A DNA stretch of 40,516 bases from a bacterium (GCA_016932385.1 JAFGCY010000074.1:1-40516), one strand, 5' to 3'. Positions 31,728 through 40,443 are shown, counted from the first letter of the stretch. Notes: generated by a model from the sequence alone, not told the origin. Program-made: numbers and translations.

Positions 31728-32663
31728 TTAATGGTTGCGTTCCACCCGCCAGTCCCGCAGCCGGTCCAGGTCGACTTGATTGGTTCTATCGTAGCTTAAG
31801 GGTGTCACCGAAACATAGCCGTGGGCCAGCGCGAATGTATCGGTACCCACGTGTTCATCCTCGAGAAGCACTTTGTCGCCGGCCACCCAGAAATAATCGC
31901 GGCCGCGCGGGTCCGTGCCCGGCTTGACCACGTCGTAGTACTTGCGGTGGCCGGCGCGCGTCCAGAGCACGCCGCGAATCTCCGTGATCGGCCTGGCCGG
32001 CAGGTTGATGTTCAGGCAGGGTAGCGTATCGAGCCCGGCCGGATACCACTCGCCGGGCCGTGGGTAGGGCGCGTCCGCCGGCGCGCCGTCGAGCTTCGGT
32101 ATCCGCCAGAGTCCGTTGTTGTCGCTGGCGCCGTTGGCGCGCCAGGCCGCCGCCAGCTCCGCCTGATGCGCAAACACGCGGCCGTAGACGAGCAGCGCGA
32201 TCACCAGCTCCGCGGCCCGTGCGGTGTCCTGCGGGCTGACGGTGTCATAACCCTCGGTACTCAGCGCGATACTGGGCACCTCGCAGCAGACACCCTCCAG
32301 CGCCGCTCCGACCGTGCCGCTGTAGCTCAGGTCCTGGGCGACATTTTCGCCGTCGTTGATCCCGCTGATCACCAGGTCGGGCGGATTGTCCTTCCACAGG
32401 TGCAGCGCGCCGAGCATCACGCAATCCGCCGGCGTACCGCTGCAGGCATAGGCGGAGAACCGGCTGGTGTCCGCGACGGCGGCATAGCCCGCCACCGGAC
32501 GCAACCGTACCGGCTTATGCAATGTCACGCTGTGGCTCTTCGCTCCTTTGTTGCCATCCGGCGCTACCACCAGCATCTCGGCCCGCGGCGCTAACTGGCT
32601 GGCCAAGGCGCGTAATCCCGGGTTGGCGATTCCGTCGTCGTTGGCCAGCAGCACACGTAACAT
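31728..32663 (-). CDS. surE: SurE, 5'/3'-nucleotidase
   Basis: SurE is a metal-dependent nucleoside monophosphate phosphatase with stress or stationary-phase roles. The 311-residue product begins LRVLLANDDGI, whose Asp9-Asp10 are metal ligands. It has the other signature blocks VVAPDGNKGAKSHSVTLHKPVR, CSGTPADCVMLGA and SGINDGENVAQDLSYSGTVGAALEG. The length is somewhat greater than the usual 250-265, because of inserts in the C-terminal half. AAGGA lies 9 bases before the ATG. The gap to the upstream lipoprotein gene is 12 bases, so they are co-transcribed. Confidence 0.95.
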   Translation of the reverse strand: MLRVLLANDDGIANPGLRALASQLAPRAEMLVVAPDGNKGAKSHSVTLHKPVRLRPVAGYAAVADTSRFSAYACSGTPADCVMLGALHLWKDNPPDLVISGINDGENVAQDLSYSGTVGAALEGVCCEVPSIALSTEGYDTVSPQDTARAAELVIALLVYGRVFAHQAELAAAWRANGASDNNGLWRIPKLDGAPADAPYPRPGEWYPAGLDTLPCLNINLPARPITEIRGVLWTRAGHRKYYDVVKPGTDPRGRDYFWVAGDKVLLEDEHVGTDTFALAHGYVSVTPLSYDRTNQVDLDRLRDWRVERNH

Positions 32664-32675
32664 CGGTAATAGTCC

Positions 32676-34973
32676 TTAATGTACTCCGGTGGGATGGAAG
32701 TCCATCTGGCCCAGCACCTTGCCGGTTTCGGTATCGACCAGACAGGTCATGAACAGCGCGTCCTCCGGCATGATGAAGGCATCGATCTCATAGCAGAGCC
32801 GGTCGACCAGCGCCAACTCGAAGCCCTGATCAGTCCAATGATCCAGGCTGTTCTGGTGCACCACCAGCCGGTAACCCTCGGTGTCGAAGCGCACCGGCGC
32901 GTCCTCGGGAATCGCCTGGCCCTCGCGGTTGCGGATGTTGAACACGGCCTTCTCGAGCGTGATCGTGCGCGGCTGGTTCTTGACCTCCTTGAACTCCGAC
33001 AGGGTCATCTCGGTGATCTCGCCGGTGCCGGCCACCACGCGCATCGAGGCTTCTTTGTTAATCGCCCACACCGCGTCGTCGCCCTCGCCGATCCAATAAC
33101 CGTCGCGGAACACCACCCAATACGAGTCCGAACGGCCGTCGTAGATCGGGCTGGGGCCGGGCTGGTAGACCGTGCGCGTTTCGGGATTGAGCCAGCCCAG
33201 GCGATCGAGCATCCGCTCCACCAGGTCCTCAACATCGTAATAGTCCATGTCGCTGCCCTGCAGGTCCGCGGCGATCTCGAAGGGATAGCCCATCGGGAAC
33301 CAGATCGAGGCCACGCTGCCGATATCGGCGCGATAGCGCACCAGGCCCAACGATTCCGGCCTGGCCGGGTTGTCCAGCTCCACCGAGAACTCGTGAGCGC
33401 TCAGGCCCTCGCGTTCCTCCCAGTCTGTCACTAAATCGTCGGGCACGTCGAATCCAGCGGTGGTAAAGAAATCCACCACCGCGGCCACGGCCTCCGCGCC
33501 ATACTCGGGGCCGATCCAACTGGGATCGTCCGCCGGCACCTCCGGCACGTCAACCTGGTACAGGATTCCGGCTTCGGAATACACCACATGTTTGCCGTCA
33601 TCGGAGACAAACAGGCTGTCCAACGAGGTCATGCACTTGAGCAGCAGCGTCCGTTCGCCGGCGGCGATATCCACCATGTAAATATCCTGGTCAAGCATGT
33701 CCTGGCCGACCATCAACTTCCCGTCGCTGGTCACATTGGCCAGGCCCATATAATCGCCGGGCACGACCGTAATCGTCGGCTCGGAACCGTCCAGCGGCAG
33801 TATTTCCAGTTGCGTGAAGTTCTGAACTTCACGGGCCTCGACATCCACCGGGTTGACCGCCAGCATCAGCGCCTGCTCGTCCGGCGTCAGCTCGATGACA
33901 CTGGGCTGGCCGTTGAATTCGAGACAGGGATCCAGCTCGCCGGTAGCCAGGTCGACGCGATAGGCGGTCTGGGGCAACACCGGGTCAGCCTGCTGGTCCG
34001 GTGCGATCAGCAGCACGGTCTCTTGGCCGGCGGCGAGGATGTAGTGATACCTGTAATACGAGTCTTCGCCGATAACCAACGGCAGAATGCTGGTTTCGCC
34101 GTCATGCCAGATCAACAGCGATGCCTCGGGCCGGCTGACCTCCAGGTACAGCTCTTCCATGGCGTCGCGCTCCTCGTCGGTGGGTGCGCCCGCGGTTGTC
34201 ACGGATTCGCTTCCCAGGTGCGGTTTGACATTGTGCGCGCTAAGCAGCTGGCAAAGGCGTTCTTCCACCCGCAGCCGCTCCTCATCGCTCATGTCCGCGG
34301 CGCGCTCGCGGTAATCCGCCTCGATCGCCAGCCAGTCCGACAGCTCTTGGGCCAGCGTCAGCCGGTCTACGTTGTAAGCCAGCACGTAGACGCTTGAGCC
34401 GTCGGCCGTAATAAACGGTGAATGCCGGTCGCCGCGGAAGGCCCGGTAGGGTTCATCGCGGAACGAAAACAGCTCGATCTCCTCGCCGGTCTCCACGTCC
34501 CGCCGGTAAAGCACGGAGATCTCATCCGGAAACTTGTAGAGCGGGTCGTCGATAAAGCGCTCGATCGGGCGCTGGCGGCTGTAGGCGATGTAACGCCCGT
34601 CCACGCTGGCCACCAAGGAGCCCTGGACCATGTCGCGCAATTCCGCCACAAGCGTCCGCTGGCGCGTCTGCAGTTCACGGCAATAGACGCGCGACAGGCC
34701 TTCGTCATTCGCGGAGAAAAAGATCTTCGCCCCGCCCCGCGCGCCGGCCAGACCCGTCGGGTAGTTTGTGATGTAATCGAGCGTATAGGACGGCAGGCCG
34801 ACGCTGGCCTTGCGGAAATCGATGCCCGGCGCCGTCGTATCCACCATCGCCGGTTTTGACGCGGTCGAGTCCGTCTCGTCCGCGGCGCTATCGGCCTGCG
34901 GGCAGCCGCCCAATAACATCAGAAAGCCGGCCAGGACCGCGGCCCCCGCCATTGTTGCGAATAGTTTGCTCAT
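32676..34973 (-). CDS. Beta-propeller lipoprotein (TolB/PD40-like) with C-terminal extension
   Basis: The 765-residue exported protein has lipobox LLGGC (Cys24). The first two thirds read as a TolB/PD40-type propeller, with blades such as GAKIFFSANDEGLSRVYC, GRYIAYSRQ, GSSVYVLAYN, EQALMLAVNP, GKLMVGQDMLD and GKHVVYSEAGILYQVD. After about 490 a separate alpha/beta domain begins with paired PepSY-like sequence (LDRLGWLNPETRTVYQ, SYWVVFRDG). No enzyme motif is seen. It is probably periplasmic or surface-located. It lies 17 bases after the aconitase and 12 before surE. No clear ribosome-binding site is visible, so coupling to the aconitase is likely. Confidence 0.78.
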   Translation of the reverse strand: MSKLFATMAGAAVLAGFLMLLGGCPQADSAADETDSTASKPAMVDTTAPGIDFRKASVGLPSYTLDYITNYPTGLAGARGGAKIFFSANDEGLSRVYCRELQTRQRTLVAELRDMVQGSLVASVDGRYIAYSRQRPIERFIDDPLYKFPDEISVLYRRDVETGEEIELFSFRDEPYRAFRGDRHSPFITADGSSVYVLAYNVDRLTLAQELSDWLAIEADYRERAADMSDEERLRVEERLCQLLSAHNVKPHLGSESVTTAGAPTDEERDAMEELYLEVSRPEASLLIWHDGETSILPLVIGEDSYYRYHYILAAGQETVLLIAPDQQADPVLPQTAYRVDLATGELDPCLEFNGQPSVIELTPDEQALMLAVNPVDVEAREVQNFTQLEILPLDGSEPTITVVPGDYMGLANVTSDGKLMVGQDMLDQDIYMVDIAAGERTLLLKCMTSLDSLFVSDDGKHVVYSEAGILYQVDVPEVPADDPSWIGPEYGAEAVAAVVDFFTTAGFDVPDDLVTDWEEREGLSAHEFSVELDNPARPESLGLVRYRADIGSVASIWFPMGYPFEIAADLQGSDMDYYDVEDLVERMLDRLGWLNPETRTVYQPGPSPIYDGRSDSYWVVFRDGYWIGEGDDAVWAINKEASMRVVAGTGEITEMTLSEFKEVKNQPRTITLEKAVFNIRNREGQAIPEDAPVRFDTEGYRLVVHQNSLDHWTDQGFELALVDRLCYEIDAFIMPEDALFMTCLVDTETGKVLGQMDFHPTGVH

Positions 34974-34990
34974 GCTTCGATCGGCGCCGG

Positions 34991-36931
34991 TTATCCCTGC
35001 GCCTGCTCCCTCGTGTAATTCAGCTTGCCGCCGGCCAGCAAGATCGCCCGGTCCCGAGCGCTCAGCTGCAACAAGGCCGTGATCGCGGTGCCCTGTGTCA
35101 GATTCTGGACGGTGATTTCGTCCTGATCCTTCAACTGTGCCCGAACATTGTCAATCACCAGCCGGTCACCCTGGCTGATTTTGTCATAATCCGCGGGATC
35201 CTTGAACAACAGCGGCAGAATGCCAAAGTTTATCAGGTTCGCCTTGTGAATGCGCGCGAAGTCCTTGACGATTTTAAACTTCGTTCCCAAGAATCGCGGC
35301 GCCAGGCCGGCGTGTTCACGGCTGGAGCCCTGGCCGTAATTGCTGCCGCCGATGATCGCGGAACCGCCGGTCTCACGGAGCTTCAGCGCGCGGTCGTGGA
35401 AGGTCTCGTCCACCGTCGCGTAGACGAACTCGCTGATCTTGGGAATGTTGCTTCTGAACGGCAGCACCTTGGCGCCGGCGGGCATGATGTGGTCGGTGGA
35501 GATATTGTCCTCGGTTTTCAGGATCACCTCGCATTCCAGCCGGTCGGGCATCGCCGTCAACGGCTCGAGCGGAATGATGTTCGGCCCGCGCACCACTTCC
35601 ACGCCGGCTGGGTCGTCCGCCGGCGGGATGATCATCCGGTCGTCGACGATGTACTGGGCCGGCATCTTGACTTCGGGCATTGCGCCGAACTCGCGCGGAT
35701 CGGTCAACACGCCGCGGATCGCGCTGACCACGGCGACCTCGGGGCTGCACAGGTAGACCAGCGCATCCTTGGTACCGCTGCGGCCGACGAAGTTGCGGTT
35801 GAAGGTGCGCAAGCTGACGCCCTGACTCGGCGGCGCCTGGCCCATGCCGATGCAGGGCCCGCAGGCGCTCTCCAGCACACGGGCGCCGGCGGCGATGATG
35901 TCGGTCAGCATCCCGTCGGCGGCGATCTGGTTGAAGACGTTTTTCGAACCCGGCGTCAGCGTCATGCTGACGTTGGGCGCCACCACCTGGTCACGCAGCA
36001 CCAGCGCGCAGAGCGCCAGGTCGTGATAACTGGAGTTGGTGCAACTGCCGACGCAGACCTGGTTCAGTTTCAGCCCGGCCACCTCGCTGACCGGCACCAC
36101 CTTGTCCGGGTTGTGCGGCTGGGCCACCAGCGGTACCAACTCGCTGAGGTTGATCTCGATGTGCTCGTCGTAATGCGCGTCGGCGTCAGGCAACAGCTCG
36201 GTCCAGCACTCGCCGCGGCCCATCGCCTCCAGGAACTCCTTGGTATGGTGGTCGGAGGGGAACAGGCTGCAGGTCGCGCCCAACTCAGCGCCCATGTTGC
36301 AGACCGTCGCGCGCGCCGGCACGTCGAGGCAGTCGATGCCTGGACCGTAGTACTCGATGATCTTGCCGAAGCCGCCCTTGGCGGTCAGGCGCTTGAGCAT
36401 CTCGAGGATGATGTCCTTGCTGGCCACCCAGGGCTTGAGGCAGCCGGTCAGCTTGACGCCGACGATCTTCGGGCAGGGCGTATAGAACGGCCCGCCGCCC
36501 ATTGCCACCGCCACGTCCAGTCCGCCGGCGCCCATCGCCACCATGCCCAGGCCGCCGCCGGTGGGCGTGTGGCTGTCGCTGCCTAAAAGCGTCTTGCCCG
36601 GCGCGCCGAAGCGCTCCAGGTGCACCTGGTGGCAGATGCCGTTGCCGGGCCGGCTGAAGTAAACGCCGTGCTTGGCCGCGACGCTTTGCAGGTACATGTG
36701 GTCGTCGGCGTTTCTAAAGTCGCTTTGCAGCATGTTGTGATCGACGTAGCTAACCGACAGCTCGGTCTTGACGCGCGGAATGCCCATCGCCTCGAATTGC
36801 AGGAAAGCCAGCGTACCCGTCGCGTCCTGGGTTAGCGTCTGGTCGATGCGCAGGGCAATTTCCTCGCCCGGCGTCAGTTCGCCTTCCACCAGATGCGCCT
36901 TCAGTATCTTGGTTGCCACGCTATCGCCCAT
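34991..36931 (-). CDS. Aconitate hydratase (short, Aquifex-type)
   Basis: Aconitase interconverts citrate and isocitrate in the TCA cycle. At 646 residues it is the short single-chain type found in many anaerobes, not AcnA or AcnB of about 870-900. Cluster ligands are Cys297 (GSCTNSSYHD), Cys357 and Cys360 (SACGPCIGMG). Other signatures are GSDSHTPTGGGLGM, DNISTDHIMPAG and the substrate loop GGSNYGQGSSREHAGLAPR. I chose the ATG at 36931 because AGGTG lies 5 bases before it and the protein start matches the family; the frame extends upstream. A homoaconitase or isopropylmalate isomerase role is less likely given the complete swivel domain. It leads the same-strand run ending near 27240. Confidence 0.92.
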   Translation of the reverse strand: MGDSVATKILKAHLVEGELTPGEEIALRIDQTLTQDATGTLAFLQFEAMGIPRVKTELSVSYVDHNMLQSDFRNADDHMYLQSVAAKHGVYFSRPGNGICHQVHLERFGAPGKTLLGSDSHTPTGGGLGMVAMGAGGLDVAVAMGGGPFYTPCPKIVGVKLTGCLKPWVASKDIILEMLKRLTAKGGFGKIIEYYGPGIDCLDVPARATVCNMGAELGATCSLFPSDHHTKEFLEAMGRGECWTELLPDADAHYDEHIEINLSELVPLVAQPHNPDKVVPVSEVAGLKLNQVCVGSCTNSSYHDLALCALVLRDQVVAPNVSMTLTPGSKNVFNQIAADGMLTDIIAAGARVLESACGPCIGMGQAPPSQGVSLRTFNRNFVGRSGTKDALVYLCSPEVAVVSAIRGVLTDPREFGAMPEVKMPAQYIVDDRMIIPPADDPAGVEVVRGPNIIPLEPLTAMPDRLECEVILKTEDNISTDHIMPAGAKVLPFRSNIPKISEFVYATVDETFHDRALKLRETGGSAIIGGSNYGQGSSREHAGLAPRFLGTKFKIVKDFARIHKANLINFGILPLLFKDPADYDKISQGDRLVIDNVRAQLKDQDEITVQNLTQGTAITALLQLSARDRAILLAGGKLNYTREQAQG

Positions 36932-37046
36932 CGAATCACCTCGCTTATACACGTTTGCAGTAGGCGCCGGGTCTGTGCCCCGCCGCGTCAATGGATCAAA
37001 GGTATACGGTCTATTTTACTACGGGCGCGGCGGGATTAATCTATGT

Positions 37047-37164
37047 AGGGGAGCCACTTGTGGCTCCCCTCTGCGCTCGCTATGCGTAGCGGCGACCTCC
37101 GTGTCGCCGGATTCGGAGCGCCGCCATCCTGGTGGCTTTCCCCGGAGCACGGGCGTCCTCGCCC
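37047..37164. repeat. Cluster of five consecutive short palindromes (REP-like)
   Basis: The 300-base gap before the SPOR gene holds a chain of perfect or near-perfect hairpins. They are AGGGGAGCCAC/GTGGCTCCCCT (37047-37070), CGCTA/TAGCG (37078-37091), CGGCGAC/GTCGCCG (37090-37109), GCCGCCA/TGGTGGC with one G-T pair (37120-37136), and GGGCG/CGCCC (37151-37164). There is no T run, so this is not a simple terminator. It looks like a mosaic of repetitive extragenic palindromes. Confidence 0.75.
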
Positions 37165-37231
37165 AATTCCCCATTAACTTCACCACCCACGGGCTCGATA
37201 ATAGCTATGTAAGCGCATCAAGGGATGGGAG

Positions 37232-38272
37232 ATGTTATTCCGCTGGACTGCCTTCACGTTGCTTCTCGCGATTATCGGCCTTGTGGCCTGCGACAAGACC
37301 CAGGATGTAACTCCAACATCCCCGGCAGCCGAGCCAACAGCCTCCATTTCGCAAGAATCTCAATCCCCATCCCAGGAACCGCAGGACACCGAGTACTGGT
37401 TCATGACCTATGCCGGCGCCTACTCGGATAAAAGCGAAGCGGAGGCCGTCGCCGAAAAGCTGCAACGGCACGGTTACACGACTGAAGTAGTTGAATGTGA
37501 GCAAGATTATCTTGTCCGAATTGCCAAGGCCGACAATGACGTAAGCGCGTTGGACCTCAAGCAGCAACTGATCGATGCCGGCTTCACCAACGCGTTTTGC
37601 ACCAGATCAAAGCAGGATGAACCGGCACCAGCAGAAAACCCAACCGCCACCAATGCCGAAGCACGTGCAGCGGTAGACGACGCGATGGACCTCGAAACCC
37701 ACAGCGAAACTCCATTCAGCGAGCAGCGCGAAATCCTGCCGCTGACGGATGTGGCGAAAGCGGACAATCCGATCCTGTTGCCGGAGGATACACAGGCCCG
37801 CGATCCGCAGTTATGGGCCGAGCAGCTGGACGATCCCGGCTGCCTGCTGATGACGGAGCGGGAAAGCCACGGGCTGCTGCAGACCAACGCCGAAAAGCGC
37901 CGCCAATTCAGGCAGGAATTGAGCGACATCCAGGGCCGGCAGGCGCGCCGGCCGTTCACGGTCTATCTCGGCAGCTATCGCGATCGTGAGCAGGCCGAAC
38001 TGGCCGCGATGCAAGCGGGTAAACACGGCCTCGCGCTTTCAGTGCAACAAGATAATTACGGCGGTTGGATCGTAGTGGCACCGGCCTGCGACACCGAAGC
38101 CGCCGCCACCGCCCTGGAGCACCAACTGGCGGCAATCGGGCTGGACAACACCGCCAGGCTGTCGCCTTCCGCAGTGTTGCGCCAGCAGATCCGCGACCTG
38201 AAAACCGAGCTGTGGCGGCTGGACGAACAGGACGAAATCGCACGCGCGTGTTTGCAGCAGTTTCAGTATTAG
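37232..38272 (+). CDS. SPOR-domain lipoprotein
   Basis: The 346-residue protein has a signal peptide with lipobox GLVAC (Cys20). A Ser/Pro linker leads to SPOR-like domain 1, about 54-125 (WFMTYAGAYSDKSEAEAVAE, GYTTEVVECEQDYLVRI). An acidic middle region follows, then SPOR-like domain 2, about 243-320 (RPFTVYLGSYRDREQAELAA, VQQDNYGGWIVVAP). SPOR domains bind denuded glycan at division sites, so a role in septal peptidoglycan is plausible. AGGG at 37221-37224 is spaced for the ATG at 37232; the ATG at 37225 is out of frame. The gene stands alone between two repeat-rich spacers. Confidence 0.82.
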   Translation: MLFRWTAFTLLLAIIGLVACDKTQDVTPTSPAAEPTASISQESQSPSQEPQDTEYWFMTYAGAYSDKSEAEAVAEKLQRHGYTTEVVECEQDYLVRIAKADNDVSALDLKQQLIDAGFTNAFCTRSKQDEPAPAENPTATNAEARAAVDDAMDLETHSETPFSEQREILPLTDVAKADNPILLPEDTQARDPQLWAEQLDDPGCLLMTERESHGLLQTNAEKRRQFRQELSDIQGRQARRPFTVYLGSYRDREQAELAAMQAGKHGLALSVQQDNYGGWIVVAPACDTEAAATALEHQLAAIGLDNTARLSPSAVLRQQIRDLKTELWRLDEQDEIARACLQQFQY

Positions 38273-38287
38273 ATCACATCGATAGAA

Positions 38288-38316
38288 ACGCCGATTTTAA
38301 CGGCGTCGGGGACGCC
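38288..38316. repeat. Two overlapping alternative hairpins after the SPOR gene
   Basis: ACGCCG-attttaa-CGGCGT (38288-38306) and GGCGTC-GGG-GACGCC (38302-38316) share the bases GGCGT, so only one can form at a time. They begin 16 bases after the SPOR stop. No T run follows, so terminator activity is uncertain. Confidence 0.55.
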
Positions 38317-38335
38317 TCCACACGTGCTTTCTTGA

Positions 38336-38419
38336 CTTTGGCCTTTGGCCTTATAAGATCTAGCACAACTGCGGATTCGCCAAGCCCTTGGCCCTTCACC
38401 CTTGAACCTTGAACCTGCC
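38336..38419. repeat. Heptanucleotide repeat tracts (CTTTGGC and CCCTTGA types)
   Basis: CTTTGGC occurs twice in tandem at 38336-38349. At 38385-38419 there are five successive 7-base units (CCCTTGG, CCCTTCA, CCCTTGA, ACCTTGA, ACCTGCC). Both tracts have a 7-base period but different units. Confidence 0.75.
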
Positions 38420-38439
38420 ACGGGCGGGGCGCCGGGAAC

Positions 38440-38458
38440 GGCGGCCGGGACGGCCGCC
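38440..38458. repeat. GC-rich perfect hairpin
   Basis: GGCGGCCG (38440-38447), loop GGA, CGGCCGCC (38451-38458): an 8-bp perfect stem between two heptanucleotide repeat tracts. It faces the 3' end of the convergent NlpC gene. Confidence 0.6.
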
Positions 38459-38480
38459 CTACCACTAATCTCTGATCCTT

Positions 38481-38522
38481 GACTCCGGACTCCGGACTTC
38501 GGACTCCGGACTTCGGACTTCT
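38481..38522. repeat. Heptanucleotide repeat tract GACTYCG, six units
   Basis: Six consecutive 7-base units (GACTCCG, GACTCCG, GACTTCG, GACTCCG, GACTTCG, GACTTCT) end exactly at the stop codon of the NlpC gene. The antisense reading gives a Ser-Lys-Arg-Val pseudo-peptide that should not be called as protein. Confidence 0.85.
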
Positions 38523-40340
38523 CTATTGCAGCCCGCGCAGCTCCGCTTCGCTGATACGGCGCGCGCCGACGAAGCGGCGCTTGTAATAGCCGTCGCTCAT
38601 GTTGCTGATCGTCACCTTGCCCTGCGCCGAGCTGGCGTGGATGAAGTCGCCGTCGCCGAGGTAGATCCCGACATGGCTGGCTCCAGCCTTGTAGGTGGTG
38701 AAGAACACCAGGTCGCCGGGGGCGAGGTCCTCCTTGTCCACCACCGCGCCCAGCTGGGCCATCTGCGTGCTGGCGCGGCGCGGCAGGCCGCGGGCATCGG
38801 CGCCCTCGTCCAGCAGGAGCTTGTAGATCAGCCCCGAGCAGTCCACGCCGCTGTCGCTCTCGCCGCCCCAGACGTAGGGCGTGCCGCTCATCGCCTTGGC
38901 GCGGGCGATCAGCCGCTCGCCGACCGGGCTGGCCGGCACCACCAGGCCCCGGCTGCCTTCCGCCGGCACGAGGTACTGGCTGTACATCCAGCCCTGCTGG
39001 CCGTTGAACTCGATAAAGCTCCACTTCTCGTTGCGCCCGCTGACCTGCACCGGGGTACCGTCGTTGAGCGCGGTAATGATGTCGGCGTCGACGTTCGGGC
39101 TGGCGCGGAAGTTGATCGCATCGCCCCGGACGACGTAGGGCCGGCTGGCCGAACGCTCCGTCGAGCACAGGTAGTCGCTGTGCACCCAGCCCTTGATGCC
39201 CGAAGCCGAGGAGGCCACCAGCACCCAACTGCCCTGGCGGTCGAACTCGAAGAACACCTCGCCGTGGTCCAGCTCGGTCTTGATCCGGCCGTCGAGGCTG
39301 GGCTTCTCACGCAGGCGCACCTGGTCGCCGGTGATCTCGACGCGCTTAAGCTGGTCGACGTACTGCCCGTAGACATAGCCCTTGAGGTTCTTGGCGGGAA
39401 TGCTGACGTGGTACCAAGGGTCTTCGTGGCCGAGCACGTACAGCTTGTCGCCGGTGTCAACACTGCCGATCACCTTGCTTTTCAGCGACTTGTCGTCGCG
39501 CACGTTGACGTTGTCGCCCTTGATCAGCGCCAGGTCGTGGCCGCCGACGGGCTTGTAGAACGCGCTTTCCAGCATACCCGGCGTGGTCACGCGCGGATTG
39601 GATTCGAACGGCTGGTAGAACGGCGCGCCGGTTTCCTGGTCCGTGGCCGGCTGGGCCGGCGGACGCCAGTCCTCTCCCTGCTCGTCGGGGATAAAGCCCG
39701 GACTGGCCGCCACGCTGGCCTGCGAGATCGTGCCGAACTCGCCTTGCGGGTCATAGCTGAACACGCTCAGCTGCGCGTTGCCCGGATCGGCGGCTGCAGT
39801 TGCCGTCGCCGGCTCGGTCCGCGGCACGTCGTCGATGGTGGTATTGAGCAGCTGCGGCGCTTCGCCGGGCTTGGCTTCCAGCACCGAGATCGGCGCGCCG
39901 TCGGCCACCTGGGCATCCTCGATCAGCACGTCGCCGCCGGTCTGCGTAAGCGCCGGCACCGCGGCGGCCTCGTGCGGCGCAGGCGGTGCCTGGATCAGCG
40001 TCACGGAATCGTCTTCCGGCTGGGCGCAGACCTGCTCGCCGGCGGGCGTGGCCGCGGCTTCGCTCTCCGGCCCATCGACCCGGCCCTCGCCGATAAACTC
40101 GCTCCAGCACCAGCCCTTGGCCTCGCGGCCCGGCGCGCTGACGTAGCACCAGTTGCCTTGCTTTTCGACGATGAAAACTTTGTCGTTCACGTCGAAGACC
40201 AGGATGATCTCGCCATTGGGGCTTTCGCGCAGGTTTACTTCCGTGGCATGGATGTAGTACGGCCCATCGGCGGCACGCGCGCCAACGCTGATGCCCAATG
40301 ACACCATTAAGGCAGCCAGCAGGCCGGCCGCCAATCTCAA
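38523..40340 (-). CDS. Exported SH3b-NlpC/P60 cell-wall hydrolase
   Basis: The 605-residue protein has a signal peptide (GLLAALMVSLGISVGARA). It has one SH3b domain near 28-85, a long low-complexity linker (about 90-260), three further SH3b domains (about 270-330, 335-390, 400-460) and a C-terminal NlpC/P60 peptidase. The catalytic residues are Cys501 (DSGVDCSGLIY), His556 (ASHVGIYLG) and His568 (DFIHASS). It should cleave peptide stems of peptidoglycan, with SH3b targeting. The start is uncertain. TTG at 40340 overlaps the TGA of a 15-codon ORF (TTGA). An ATC seven codons upstream has an ideal GGAGGA 6 bases before it. Its 3' end abuts the heptanucleotide tract. Confidence 0.92.
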   Translation of the reverse strand: MRLAAGLLAALMVSLGISVGARAADGPYYIHATEVNLRESPNGEIILVFDVNDKVFIVEKQGNWCYVSAPGREAKGWCWSEFIGEGRVDGPESEAAATPAGEQVCAQPEDDSVTLIQAPPAPHEAAAVPALTQTGGDVLIEDAQVADGAPISVLEAKPGEAPQLLNTTIDDVPRTEPATATAAADPGNAQLSVFSYDPQGEFGTISQASVAASPGFIPDEQGEDWRPPAQPATDQETGAPFYQPFESNPRVTTPGMLESAFYKPVGGHDLALIKGDNVNVRDDKSLKSKVIGSVDTGDKLYVLGHEDPWYHVSIPAKNLKGYVYGQYVDQLKRVEITGDQVRLREKPSLDGRIKTELDHGEVFFEFDRQGSWVLVASSASGIKGWVHSDYLCSTERSASRPYVVRGDAINFRASPNVDADIITALNDGTPVQVSGRNEKWSFIEFNGQQGWMYSQYLVPAEGSRGLVVPASPVGERLIARAKAMSGTPYVWGGESDSGVDCSGLIYKLLLDEGADARGLPRRASTQMAQLGAVVDKEDLAPGDLVFFTTYKAGASHVGIYLGDGDFIHASSAQGKVTISNMSDGYYKRRFVGARRISEAELRGLQ

Positions 40341-40384
40341 CCCGTTATATTCGCTTCTGATGGTCGGTCCTCCACCGTCGCCAT
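40337..40384 (-). CDS. 15-residue upstream mini-ORF coupled to the NlpC gene
   Basis: ATG at 40384 opens 15 codons (MATVEDRPSEANITG) that end in a TGA overlapping the TTG start of the NlpC gene in the 4-base TTGA. It could allow translational coupling from a weak TTG start, or be chance. No family is recognisable. Confidence 0.25.
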   Translation of the reverse strand: MATVEDRPSEANITG

Positions 40385-40443
40385 CCGCCCTAGCGCGGAA
40401 ACGGCCAATTTACCGTCTCCGCCTTCCTCCAAGAACCATCCCC

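Noticed and set aside
34856-36586. Plus-strand open frame (576 codons) opposite aconitase
   Set aside because: Shadow of the aconitase, whose cluster cysteines and substrate loop are intact.
38336-38522. CRISPR-like repeats
   Set aside because: Units are 7 bases in direct tandem without spacers, and there are no cas genes. They are simple tandem repeats.
38269-39228. Minus-strand frame reading through the repeat tracts with Ser-Glu-Val-Arg repeats
   Set aside because: It comes from translating the heptanucleotide repeats joined to a shadow frame of the NlpC gene; not a protein.
38526-40301. Plus-strand open frame (591 codons) opposite the NlpC gene
   Set aside because: Shadow of the SH3b/NlpC gene; the real gene has signal peptide, catalytic Cys/His and SH3b domains.
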